Shown here: piece after piece, positions 16,307-24,154 of the stretch
How the letters are laid out: each line of letters begins with the position of its first letter
Position numbering within the stretch: the stretch's first letter is position 1
Source of the DNA: an uncultured Succinivibrionaceae bacterium
Lineage (GTDB): Bacteria; Pseudomonadota; Gammaproteobacteria; Enterobacterales; Succinivibrionaceae
Assembly: GCA_944389865.1 (NCBI GenBank)
Contig: CALXNX010000017.1
Location: forward strand, 1-41,092
Direction: 5' to 3'
Length of the DNA stretch: 41,092 nt
The notes under the pieces: model-generated
Told to the model about the DNA's origin: nothing
Database searches by the model: none
What the model saw: only the letters and a program-made list of their open reading frames with translations
Position numbers and translations under genes: made by a program

Positions 16307-17555
16307 GCTGCCCCCGGAGGCGCGCCGCCTCAGTACGATGGCGGCTGCTGGTGTACACACACAAAATCAGGAGCAGAAAGCCTGAGATCATGAACTGCAC
16401 ATGCAGATCTAAAAAGTGGGCGACGGCCCCCGAGAGCAGCGGGCCGCACATCGCGCCGTACTGCCCGGCCATGGTCATCATGCCGAAGCCGCGGCCGCGA
16501 AATTCAGGCTTGGTATTGAGCGACAGCAGCGCATTGATGCTCGGGACAATGCCGACGATAAAGAGCCCCAAAGTGACTGAGGTGACCATCAAATAGGTGA
16601 TATTGGGCGCAAAGCCCTGCAGAAAGATGGAAAGACCGGCGCCTAAAAAGCCTAAGGACATCGAGAGATAAAAGCCTCTGCGCTGCCCGAACATGCCCCA
16701 GAAAGGCGCGGTAAAGGCGCCGACAAAAGGCGGGAGCGAGCAGGCCAGCCCGGAGAGAATTTCCACATTATTTTCCATGCCGCCGGCCAGCTGTGCCACG
16801 AAGAGGGACAGGATCGGCTGAATGGCTACCATTACCACGCTGAAGCTGAAAAAGAGCATTAACAGCTCAAAGAGCTGTTTGTCATGCCAGCAGAGCTTAA
16901 AGTCATCAATAATGGAGGAACGCTCCGGGACGACCGGTGCCGGAGCGGGCGCAGGATCAAAGGCGCTCTCGGAGGCTGGCGCTTCCTGCTGATCTTTTTT
17001 ATCATTCGGAGTTAACAGGGTGATGATGAAGATCATGAACAGCGCCGCACCGGCGGCAAAGAAGGAGGCGCGAATGCCGAAAACATGCGCCAGTACGCCG
17101 CCTATCAGCGGGCCGCTCACGGTGCCGGCCAGCTGCGATGACTGCATTACGCCTAAGGCATAGCCGATTTTGGCGCGCGGGCTGGTGGAGGAGATCATCG
17201 ACAGCACCGCCGGCAGGAAGCCGTTGGCAAAGCCCTGCAGTACGCGCATGCCTAAAAGCTGCAGCGGGGTCTGTACAAAGCCGCCGGAGGCGTAGGAAAG
17301 ACAGAGCAGCAGCGCCGAGCGCACCGCCATGACCTTCTGGCCCTTTTTATCGGCAAGGCGCCCCCACACGGGGGCTAAAGTGCCGGCTAAGAAAAAGCAG
17401 ATGGAGAATACTGCGGCCGCCCACAGCTCAACATTATCCTCGGTCGCGCCTAATTGGAGCAGATAAATGGGCAGGAAGGGCACCACCATGGTATAGGAGG
17501 CGCTGGTGAAGAATACGCAGAAAGTAAAGACCCACAGTCTAGTCTGCCAGTGCAT
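16299..17555 (-). CDS. MFS multidrug-type transporter (DHA1, MdtG-like)
   Basis: 418-residue major facilitator protein. Visible are TM1 (FTFCVFFTSASYTMVVPFLPIYL broken over the membrane), the loop 2-3 motif GRLADKKGQKVM, the motif C-like GTVSGPLIGGV in TM5, and a central cytoplasmic loop rich in Pro and Ala (PAPAPAPVV). This layout is typical of DHA1 drug/H+ antiporters such as MdtG; the substrate is unknown. GGAG stands eight bases before ATG 17555. It is the first gene of the operon, ahead of recG and an asmA-type gene, an uncommon partnership that I cannot explain functionally. Confidence 0.85.
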   Translation of the reverse strand: MHWQTRLWVFTFCVFFTSASYTMVVPFLPIYLLQLGATEDNVELWAAAVFSICFFLAGTLAPVWGRLADKKGQKVMAVRSALLLCLSYASGGFVQTPLQLLGMRVLQGFANGFLPAVLSMISSTSPRAKIGYALGVMQSSQLAGTVSGPLIGGVLAHVFGIRASFFAAGAALFMIFIITLLTPNDKKDQQEAPASESAFDPAPAPAPVVPERSSIIDDFKLCWHDKQLFELLMLFFSFSVVMVAIQPILSLFVAQLAGGMENNVEILSGLACSLPPFVGAFTAPFWGMFGQRRGFYLSMSLGFLGAGLSIFLQGFAPNITYLMVTSVTLGLFIVGIVPSINALLSLNTKPEFRGRGFGMMTMAGQYGAMCGPLLSGAVAHFLDLHVQFMISGFLLLILCVYTSSRHRTEAARLRGQHG

Positions 17556-17580
17556 AAGAGATCTCCGAAAAGCTTAGACA

Positions 17581-17609
17581 ATTATCAAGTTTTTTGGGGG
17601 CTAAAGCAA
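17581..17609 (-). promoter_or_regulatory. Sigma-70 promoter of the MFS-recG-asmA operon
   Basis: On the minus strand TTGCTT (17609-17604), a 17-bp spacer and GATAAT (17586-17581) lie about 30 bp before the MFS start. Confidence 0.55.
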
Positions 17610-17617
17610 TGTGCAGA

Positions 17618-17646
17618 CCGGAGGCGGCAGAATGATCCGCCGCCGG
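17618..17646 (-). terminator. Hairpin downstream of pssA, possible terminator
   Basis: CCGGAGGCGG and CCGCCGCCGG form a 10-bp stem with one mismatch and a 9-base loop, 22 bp after the pssA stop. No U-tract follows, so termination here could need Rho. Confidence 0.35.
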
Positions 17647-17667
17647 CGCAGATGGGGTTTTCGACGC

Positions 17668-19038
17668 TTAAAGGAGCTGCTTAATGATTAAGGAGGCGCG
17701 GAAGCGGCGCACTTTCTCCAGCAGTCTGCGCACCGGCTCAGGGTATTCGCTGACGGCCTGCAGCTGCTCGAAATTGGTTACCGCAGTGGTGTGGCGCAGG
17801 ATGAACTGCTGCTCGTGGCGGTATTTTTCCTGCATTAAATGATGCGGATCGTAGACTAACAGGCCGTTTTCCAAATCCAAGGCCCAGGCGCGCGGATTTA
17901 AGTTATTGCCGGTAATTAAGGCAAAGCTGCTGTCCACGAACATGCCTTTTAAATGATAGGTGTTGCTGCCGTCAGACCAAAGCATCACTTTAAGCTGGCC
18001 TTGAGTGATGAGGTGCTGATATTTCTGCACGAACTCGCGCAGATTCTGCTCGTAAATATAGGGCACCGCTCCGATGGGCGAGAACTTTTCACCCTCGGGG
18101 ATATAGAAGTCATTGGCCTTTTTATCGCCGACCACCATGGTGACTTTCACCCCGCGCGCCAGCGCATTCTCCAGTGCGGTGAGCAGAGTTTTAGGCAGGT
18201 TGAAATAGGGTGTGCACAGGAAGATCTCGCGCTTGGCTGCAGTAATGGCCCATAAAATAGTGCGGTTGAGCTGATTGCCGCGCTTGCCCAGGCCGACCAG
18301 CGGGGTAATGCCCACCTCATCCTGGTGCAGCTTATGATCTTTTAACTGATAGTGCACCTGCGTCAAATGCCGGCGCAGGGCCTTAATTTCATCCTTAATG
18401 TCTTTGGCGGGCCTGACCTGCCCCTGCGAGAAATCCTGCACTGCAAAATTGATATGAAAGGCGCGGGTAGCAAAATCATTAAAGCAGTCGGCTAAATCCT
18501 TGGAGACAATCTCATGATAGCGATCCAGGCGGTAGCGGCCAGCGTAATTTAAATAGACCTCATTGACCGAGGCGCCGGAGTAGAGCACGGTATTGTCAAA
18601 GACGCAGCCCTTTAAATGCATTACGCCGAAGATCTCGCGCTTTTTTACCGGTACGCCGTAAATGGCCGGCGGATGCGGGCAGTCTGCAGCCATGCGGTAG
18701 TACATTGCTGCATTGCCCGGGCTTTTTTCCTGCCCGACGAGGCCGCGCTGGGCGCGGTGGAAATCCACATAGACGCGGATATGCAGGTGCGGACGCTGCT
18801 GCTGCGCCTGATAGAGCGCCTGCATGATCTCGCGGCCGGCCGGATCATCCTGCAGATAGAGCAGATTCATGGTGATGCGCTCCTGCGCCTTGCCGATAAG
18901 CTCCAGCAGCCTCGCATGGAACAGCTCCGGGCGCTCCAGGATGGTATAGCCGGCAGCCTTTACCGCCAGGTGGGGCAGCTGCTTTAACTTAGTTTGGCAG
19001 TACAGGGAGGTGGGCAGATTTTTCTTTAACCAGAACAT
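17668..19038 (-). CDS. pssA: CDP-diacylglycerol--serine O-phosphatidyltransferase (PssA)
   Basis: Joins serine to CDP-diacylglycerol to give phosphatidylserine, the precursor of phosphatidylethanolamine; a peripheral membrane enzyme of the phospholipase D superfamily. Two HKD motifs are complete: HLKGCVFD with H141, K143, D148 and HLKGMFVD with H362, K364, D369. Length 456 residues, close to E. coli PssA (451). The flanking SGASVNEVYLNY and TGNNLNPRAWALDLENGLL are typical. The start ATG 19038 (MFWLKKNLP) follows GAGGAGAAGAG. It is preceded by the aminopeptidase terminator and faces the divergent-side MFS promoter. Confidence 0.95.
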   Translation of the reverse strand: MFWLKKNLPTSLYCQTKLKQLPHLAVKAAGYTILERPELFHARLLELIGKAQERITMNLLYLQDDPAGREIMQALYQAQQQRPHLHIRVYVDFHRAQRGLVGQEKSPGNAAMYYRMAADCPHPPAIYGVPVKKREIFGVMHLKGCVFDNTVLYSGASVNEVYLNYAGRYRLDRYHEIVSKDLADCFNDFATRAFHINFAVQDFSQGQVRPAKDIKDEIKALRRHLTQVHYQLKDHKLHQDEVGITPLVGLGKRGNQLNRTILWAITAAKREIFLCTPYFNLPKTLLTALENALARGVKVTMVVGDKKANDFYIPEGEKFSPIGAVPYIYEQNLREFVQKYQHLITQGQLKVMLWSDGSNTYHLKGMFVDSSFALITGNNLNPRAWALDLENGLLVYDPHHLMQEKYRHEQQFILRHTTAVTNFEQLQAVSEYPEPVRRLLEKVRRFRASLIIKQLL

Positions 19039-19052
19039 ACGCTCTTCTCCTC

Positions 19053-19076
19053 AAAAATACGGGCGCAGTGCGCCCG
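19053..19076 (-). terminator. Rho-independent terminator of the aminopeptidase gene
   Basis: On the minus strand CGGGCGC-ACT-GCGCCCG (19060-19076) is a perfect 7-bp stem, followed by TATTTTTGAG. It starts a few bases after the stop at 19082 and ends just before the pssA ribosome site. Confidence 0.65.
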
Positions 19077-19081
19077 GCGCA

Positions 19082-21016
19082 TCAGATGGCAGCCGTGGCC
19101 GCGGCCAGCCAGTTGAGCTCAAAGTCCGATAAAGTAGTGCCGGCGGCTGTAATTAAGTTATACACGCGTTGATGATAATTGTTAAGCCACTCGCGCTCAC
19201 GGGCAGTTAAGAGCTCGCGCTCAATCAGCCGCAAATCAAAGGGCACTAAGGTCAGGGGCTCAAAACACAGCATGTGCTTTAAATTAGGAGCGCTGCAGTG
19301 CGTCACCGTCACTAAGTTTTCCAGCCGGATGCCGTAAGCGTCGGCCTTGTAGTATCCCGGCTCAATGGAGACGATCATGCCGGGCTTTAATTCAATGGAT
19401 GAATAGCGCCGCGAAATGCCGTGCGGACCTTCGTGTACGGCTAAGAGATGGCCTACGCCGTGGCCGGTGCCGTGATCGTAGTCCAAGCCCAGATCCCACA
19501 GCGGCCTACGGGCCAGCGCGTCCAGCTGCTGTCCTGAAGTCCCCGGCGGGAAGATGGCGGTGGCAAGAGCGATGTGGCATTTGAGCACCACGGTGAACAT
19601 CTTTTTCATCTCGGGGGTGACATTATTGCCCACCTTAATGGTGCGGGTAATGTCGGTAGTGCCTTCTAAAAAGTGTGCGCCGCTGTCAATTAAATACATG
19701 CCGTCAAGACCTAAGGAGCGCGGCTGACTGACCTCGGCGTGATTGTAATGGCACATGGCGGCATTGGGGCCGAGCGCGGAAATAGTATCAAAGGAGGGTT
19801 CTATATAGTCGCCCTCTACCTCGCGCAGGGCCTCAGCCTTGGCGGCAAGATCGGCTTCCGTGATGTTCTCCAGGCTGCGCGCAAAGGCTTCCGCTTCGGT
19901 ATTTTTGTCAAGCTCCGTGAGCTCATCAAGCCAGGTTAAAAAGCGGCACATCGCCACGCCGTCTTTTAAGTGGGCTTTATGCTCGCCGGCCAGCTCCTGA
20001 CGGTTCTTGCAGGCTTTGGGGATTTCGCACAGACCGAGGCCTTCGGTGACCTCCGCTCCGCCGTCATACAGGGCCTTTAAAATGGCCGCATTGGTCGTCT
20101 GGGGATCGATATAGACTTTGCAGCTGGCATTGCATAAACGCTCCAGCACATCGCCGAAATCCTCCTCCGGGAAGATATCCACGTGCCCGAAATGCTCCTC
20201 CAGCTGTCCCTGGATCTCATCGTCAAAATGCTGGAGGGAGACATACCATTCCAAAGCCTCATTGGCGTAGGCCACTAAACGGCAGTTGATCACCGGCAGA
20301 CAGTGACGATCATCGCCGCGGATGTTAAGCAGCCAGCAGATCGTGTCGGGGCTGGTGATAATGGCGGCATCCATGCCTTCATCGCGCAGCGCCTGAGCTA
20401 AATTCTGCCTTTTCTGCAGACTGGGGCAGCCGTTGAGCTCATCGGGGTAGATGCGCACCGGCGAGCACACTGGGGCCGGACGATCATCCCAGATCTGGTC
20501 GATAAGGCTCGCGGTGAGCTCCTTTAAGATCAGATCCTTTTTCTCCAAGTCGCGCAGCAGCTTTAAATAGGCGGCAAAGCTGATGCGGCGGATGTCGATG
20601 CCGACCACCGCCCCTTTAGGCAGCAGGGCGGCTAAATAGTCTACGGCCTGAAGCTCGGTGAAATTAAAGGTCTCAAACAGCTCAGGATCTACCTGCTCTT
20701 TGACCTGCACGGTATAGCGGCCGTCTACAAATACGGCAGCTGAGGCATTAAGTTCGATCTCCGTGCCGTCCTGCAGATGCGCCTGCACCGGCAGCTGCGG
20801 CACATCCTCTCCCTGTAAATCGTCATTGATGGCGGCGCACAGCCCCGCCGATCCGGTAAAGCCGGTTAAATAGGCCAAACGCTCGCCGTCGGGGTTTAAT
20901 TCGCAGGATAAATACTCGTCATCATGCGGCACTAAGACCGCATCTAAATCCGCACTGCGCATCAGCCGGCGCAGCTGGGCCAGCCTGGCGGCAAAAATCG
21001 ATATATCGTCTGTCAT
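19082..21016 (-). CDS. Aminopeptidase P family protein (Xaa-Pro aminopeptidase, M24B)
   Basis: Metallo-exopeptidase that removes an N-terminal residue before proline. Long form (644 residues) with two creatinase-like N-terminal domains (about 1-130 and 190-320) and a C-terminal pita-bread catalytic domain. Metal ligands are visible: Asp in YLIDSGAHFLEGTTDITRT (both D), His in DHGTGHGVGHLL, Glu in VSIEPGYY and Glu in GIRLENLVTVT. The upstream ligand-adjacent His is in MCHYNH. The start MTDDISIFAARL (21016) is preferred over an upstream ATG that would add a hydrophobic 14-residue extension; no strong ribosome site precedes either. Monocistronic; the three-domain form is common in gammaproteobacteria and eukaryotes. 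Confidence 0.92.
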   Translation of the reverse strand: MTDDISIFAARLAQLRRLMRSADLDAVLVPHDDEYLSCELNPDGERLAYLTGFTGSAGLCAAINDDLQGEDVPQLPVQAHLQDGTEIELNASAAVFVDGRYTVQVKEQVDPELFETFNFTELQAVDYLAALLPKGAVVGIDIRRISFAAYLKLLRDLEKKDLILKELTASLIDQIWDDRPAPVCSPVRIYPDELNGCPSLQKRQNLAQALRDEGMDAAIITSPDTICWLLNIRGDDRHCLPVINCRLVAYANEALEWYVSLQHFDDEIQGQLEEHFGHVDIFPEEDFGDVLERLCNASCKVYIDPQTTNAAILKALYDGGAEVTEGLGLCEIPKACKNRQELAGEHKAHLKDGVAMCRFLTWLDELTELDKNTEAEAFARSLENITEADLAAKAEALREVEGDYIEPSFDTISALGPNAAMCHYNHAEVSQPRSLGLDGMYLIDSGAHFLEGTTDITRTIKVGNNVTPEMKKMFTVVLKCHIALATAIFPPGTSGQQLDALARRPLWDLGLDYDHGTGHGVGHLLAVHEGPHGISRRYSSIELKPGMIVSIEPGYYKADAYGIRLENLVTVTHCSAPNLKHMLCFEPLTLVPFDLRLIERELLTAREREWLNNYHQRVYNLITAAGTTLSDFELNWLAAATAAI

Positions 21017-21068
21017 TATCAGTATGCAAACAGCTAAAACTGAGCGCAATTTTAGCACAGTGCAGAAA

Positions 21069-21083
21069 AGCCCCCCGGGGGCT
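21069..21083 (-). terminator. Short GC hairpin, possible terminator
   Basis: AGCCCC-CCG-GGGGCT followed on the minus strand by TTTTC. It could end transcripts of the frameshifted unknown gene before the aminopeptidase gene. Confidence 0.35.
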
Positions 21084-21200
21084 CAGGGTAACTGCATGAT
21101 ATTTCACCTGACTCCAAATGGAATTTTTGACGTTTCAAAAAATATTGATAAAACATCTAATGCTTCCAATGGGGAAGAGCACATCTCCTTAAGGAGGCTG

Positions 21201-21287
21201 ATGGACAAGGTTCGCCCCGGTTCCCTAAATCTGCCCTGCACTGAGTATATTCAATGGAGACTTCGTGCATGGCTGATTAGATTTTAA
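21201..21287 (+). CDS. Possible 28-residue small ORF
   Basis: ATG 21201 is preceded by TAAGGAGG at ideal spacing, itself part of the 12-bp palindrome CTCCTTAAGGAG (21185-21196), so the ribosome site could be masked in RNA. The peptide ends IQWRLRAWLIRF, basic and aromatic. The same frame is open upstream to ATG 21096 and further. I recognise no family. It sits in an AT-shifted gap between housekeeping genes and may be a remnant or a small peptide gene; the only support is the ribosome site. Confidence 0.25.
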   Translation: MDKVRPGSLNLPCTEYIQWRLRAWLIRF

Positions 21288-21328
21288 GCTCGGGCACAGA
21301 TTACATTACACTCTCCTCCCGGAATTGA

Positions 21329-21894
21329 TTATTTAAAAATCACTTTACTCCTGGTACATTCAGCAACAACACCAACCTGTTCCCATCCTTTAGAAAAATC
21401 AGCTATATCTGACAGCCTGCTTTCCAAAGCGTATCCCTTATTAATCACTATGCAGTCTGAATATATCCAATTATCTTTCTCAAACATTAGTTCGAGCCCT
21501 TCTTTAAACTTAAATAATATTGCCCGGGTAACAAAAGCTTCAAATTCTATTTTATTATCTTTTTTAAGAATTTGATGTTCATTTATTAACTTCACCGACT
21601 CTATCACTGCATTTACAGTATTATCAACTTGCTGTACATTAACAAATGCAGAGCAAATATCGCTTTCTTTTTCCAGTGATAATTTCATAAAGGCAATATC
21701 ATCAGTATCTCCTAAATACTGTACCGGTTCTTCTGGAGATCTTAATGCAAGCACCTTATCTCCAATAAACAGCCCTGCAACCTCATGCACAACATTTGAT
21801 GCAGTAAAAGCATCACATTTATATTTTAGGAATTTTTTTTGCCTACTAAGGAGTTAACTAACGCTTTATCAAACTCGTAATTTATTACTATCAT
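21329..21894 (-). pseudogene. AT-rich unknown gene, frameshifted at an A8 tract
   Basis: The downstream part (ATG 21790) encodes 153 residues and is strikingly AT-rich compared with its neighbours. Reading further upstream, a start ATG at 21894 with AAGGG before it opens MIVINYEFDKALVNSLVG, then runs into a stop just after a run of eight A residues (21833-21840 on the minus strand). Adding one A to that run joins both parts into one frame of about 188 residues, with KYKCDAFTASNVVHEVAG across the junction. So the gene is either broken, phase variable, or carries a homopolymer sequencing error. I recognise no domain; the protein is acidic, without signal peptide or membrane segments. It is probably acquired. 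Confidence 0.6.
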
Positions 21895-22025
21895 ATATCA
21901 AACCCTTTTAATAAAATGTAATTTTAGATCCTTAACTGAGTTTAAAGTACTTGATTACAGCATTTTCTTAGATTGAACTCCACAGCTGGGAGCGGCTGGT
22001 ACTCGTAATTGTCCGCTCTGAGCAT

Positions 22026-22054
22026 TTGCGCCCCTGCCCATTTTTGCGCATAAT
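22026..22054 (+). promoter_or_regulatory. Sigma-70 promoter of prlC-uvrD
   Basis: TTGCGC, a 17-bp spacer and CATAAT, ending 31 bp before the prlC start codon, which itself follows AAGGAAGGA. Confidence 0.55.
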
Positions 22055-22084
22055 TTCTCCAGCATAAATAAGGAAGGATTAAGT

Positions 22085-24154
22085 ATGACTGAAGATTTCA
22101 ACCCGCTGCTGCATATCGAGGGTCTGCCCATTTTCTCAGCCTTAAAGCCCGAGCACGTCCTGCCGGCGGTACAGCAGGCCATTGCGCACTGCACAGAGGT
22201 AATTAAGCGCGTTACCGCCAAGGCGCAGGAGCCGGGGGAGCAGCCTACCTGGGACAGCGTGCTGGCTCCGATTGAAGAGGCGGATGATAAATTTTCCAAG
22301 ATCTGGTCGGTGATCTCCCATTTAAACGGAGTGTGCAATACCCCAAAGCTGCGTGAGGCCCATGATGCCTGCCTGCCGCTTTTAGCTGAATACTCCTCCT
22401 GGGCCGGGCAGTATCTGCCCTTATATCAGGTGCTGCGGCGCATTAAGGACAGCGATGCCTTTGCGCTACTCACCGAGGCGCAGCAGACTTCCATCAATAA
22501 TTCGCTGCGCGACTTCAAGCTCACCGGCGTGCTTTTGCCCGAGGATAAGAAGGCGCGCTTTACCGAGATCAGCGCGCAGCTGTCGCAGCTGCAGTCGGAC
22601 TTTGCCAATCAGGTGCTCGATGCCACGCATGCCTATACTAAGCAGGTAACGGATCGCGAGGAGCTTAAGGGACTGCCTGCGGGCGTGCTGAAGCTGGCTA
22701 AAGCGGAGGCTGAAAAGCGCAGTCTTGACGGCTGGGTCTTTACCCTCGATATGCCGTCTTATCTGCCGGTCTTAATGTACGCGGATAAGCGGGAGCTCAG
22801 GCAGGATCTTTACGAGGCCTACAATACCCGCGCCTCAGAGTTGGGTCCTCAGGCCGGACAGTTTGACAACGGCCCGGTAATGGAGCAGATCTTAAAGCTG
22901 CGCCATGAAATGGCGCAGCTGCTTGACTTTAATAATTACGCTGAGCTCTCGCTGGCCACCAAGATGGCTCATACCACGACGGAAGTGGTGGACTTTCTTG
23001 AAGATTTAGCCCGCAAATCCAAGCCTCAGGGACTGCGCGAAATGCAGGAGCTGCGCGCCTTTGCCGCCGCTCAGGACTGCGCTGAGCTTGAGCCTTGGGA
23101 TGTGACCTATTACTCTGAAAAGCTTAAAAAGGAGCGCTTTGCCTTCAGCGAGGAAGAGCTGCGGCAGTATTTCCCGGTCGATAAGGTCATTGCCGGGCTG
23201 TTTGAGTGCGCCCAGCGCGTTTACGGCATCACCATCCGGCCGCGTCTCGGGGTTGATGTGTGGCAGGAGGATGTGACCTGCTATGACGTGCACGACAGCT
23301 TCGGCAGCCGCATCGGCACCTTCTACCTGGATTTATACGCCCGTGAGGGCAAACGCGGCGGCGCATGGATGGATGAGTGTCAGAGCCGGCGCTTCCGCGC
23401 TGACGGCGCGCTGCAGCTGCCGGTCGCCTACTTAGTGTGCAATTTCACGCCGCCGGTCAACGGCCGGACCGCAGAGCTTACTCACGCTGAAGTGGTGACC
23501 TTATTCCATGAGTTCGGCCATGGGCTCAATCAGCTGCTGACCCGCATCGATATCGCCGACGTCTCCGGCATCAACGGGGTGCCTTGGGATGCGGTTGAAC
23601 TGCCCTCGCAGTTTAATGAAGAGTTTGCCTGGCAGCAGGAGACCTTAAATTTCCTGTCCAGCAAAGTCGGCACCGGCGAGCCCCTGCCTGAGGACAAGCT
23701 GTACGCTCTGATTGCCGCCAAGAACTTTGAGTCGGCAATGGCGATGCTGCGCCAATTGGAGTTTGCGCTCTTTGACTTCAAGCTGCATTTAAATTACGAC
23801 CCGGAAAAGGGCGGGCGCGTTTTAGAGACGCTGCAGGAAGTACGTGCGCAGACTGCGGTAGTGCCGCAGTATCCGCACTCGCGCTTCCCGCACTCCTTTA
23901 CTCACATCTTTGCCGGCGGCTATGCGGCAGGCTATTACAGCTATAAATGGGCTGAAGTGCTGGCTGCAGACGCCTTCGGGCGCTTCCTTGAAGAGGGGAT
24001 TTTCAATCCGGAAACCGGCCGCTCCTTCAGGGACAATATCCTGGCCGTGGGCGGCGCGCGCGATCCAATGGAGGCCTTCATCGCCTTTAGAGGCAGAAAG
24101 CCCAGCGTTGACGCTCTGCTCATGCTTTCAGGCATCAAGGCGGCGCAGGAATGA
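22085..24154 (+). CDS. prlC: Oligopeptidase A (M3 family)
   Basis: Cytosolic zinc metallopeptidase that degrades short peptides, including cleaved signal peptides. The zinc motif HEFGH is at about residues 475-479, in LFHEFGHGLNQLL, and the third ligand region follows in LPSQFNEEFAW. The N-terminal part (NPLLHIEGLPIFSALKPEHVLPAV) is typical of PrlC. 689 residues, near the E. coli length (680). GGAAGG stands upstream of ATG 22085. Its stop overlaps the uvrD start (ATGA), so the two are translationally coupled. The closing block HSFTHIFAGGYAAGYYSYKW is highly conserved in M3 peptidases. Confidence 0.96.
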   Translation: MTEDFNPLLHIEGLPIFSALKPEHVLPAVQQAIAHCTEVIKRVTAKAQEPGEQPTWDSVLAPIEEADDKFSKIWSVISHLNGVCNTPKLREAHDACLPLLAEYSSWAGQYLPLYQVLRRIKDSDAFALLTEAQQTSINNSLRDFKLTGVLLPEDKKARFTEISAQLSQLQSDFANQVLDATHAYTKQVTDREELKGLPAGVLKLAKAEAEKRSLDGWVFTLDMPSYLPVLMYADKRELRQDLYEAYNTRASELGPQAGQFDNGPVMEQILKLRHEMAQLLDFNNYAELSLATKMAHTTTEVVDFLEDLARKSKPQGLREMQELRAFAAAQDCAELEPWDVTYYSEKLKKERFAFSEEELRQYFPVDKVIAGLFECAQRVYGITIRPRLGVDVWQEDVTCYDVHDSFGSRIGTFYLDLYAREGKRGGAWMDECQSRRFRADGALQLPVAYLVCNFTPPVNGRTAELTHAEVVTLFHEFGHGLNQLLTRIDIADVSGINGVPWDAVELPSQFNEEFAWQQETLNFLSSKVGTGEPLPEDKLYALIAAKNFESAMAMLRQLEFALFDFKLHLNYDPEKGGRVLETLQEVRAQTAVVPQYPHSRFPHSFTHIFAGGYAAGYYSYKWAEVLAADAFGRFLEEGIFNPETGRSFRDNILAVGGARDPMEAFIAFRGRKPSVDALLMLSGIKAAQE

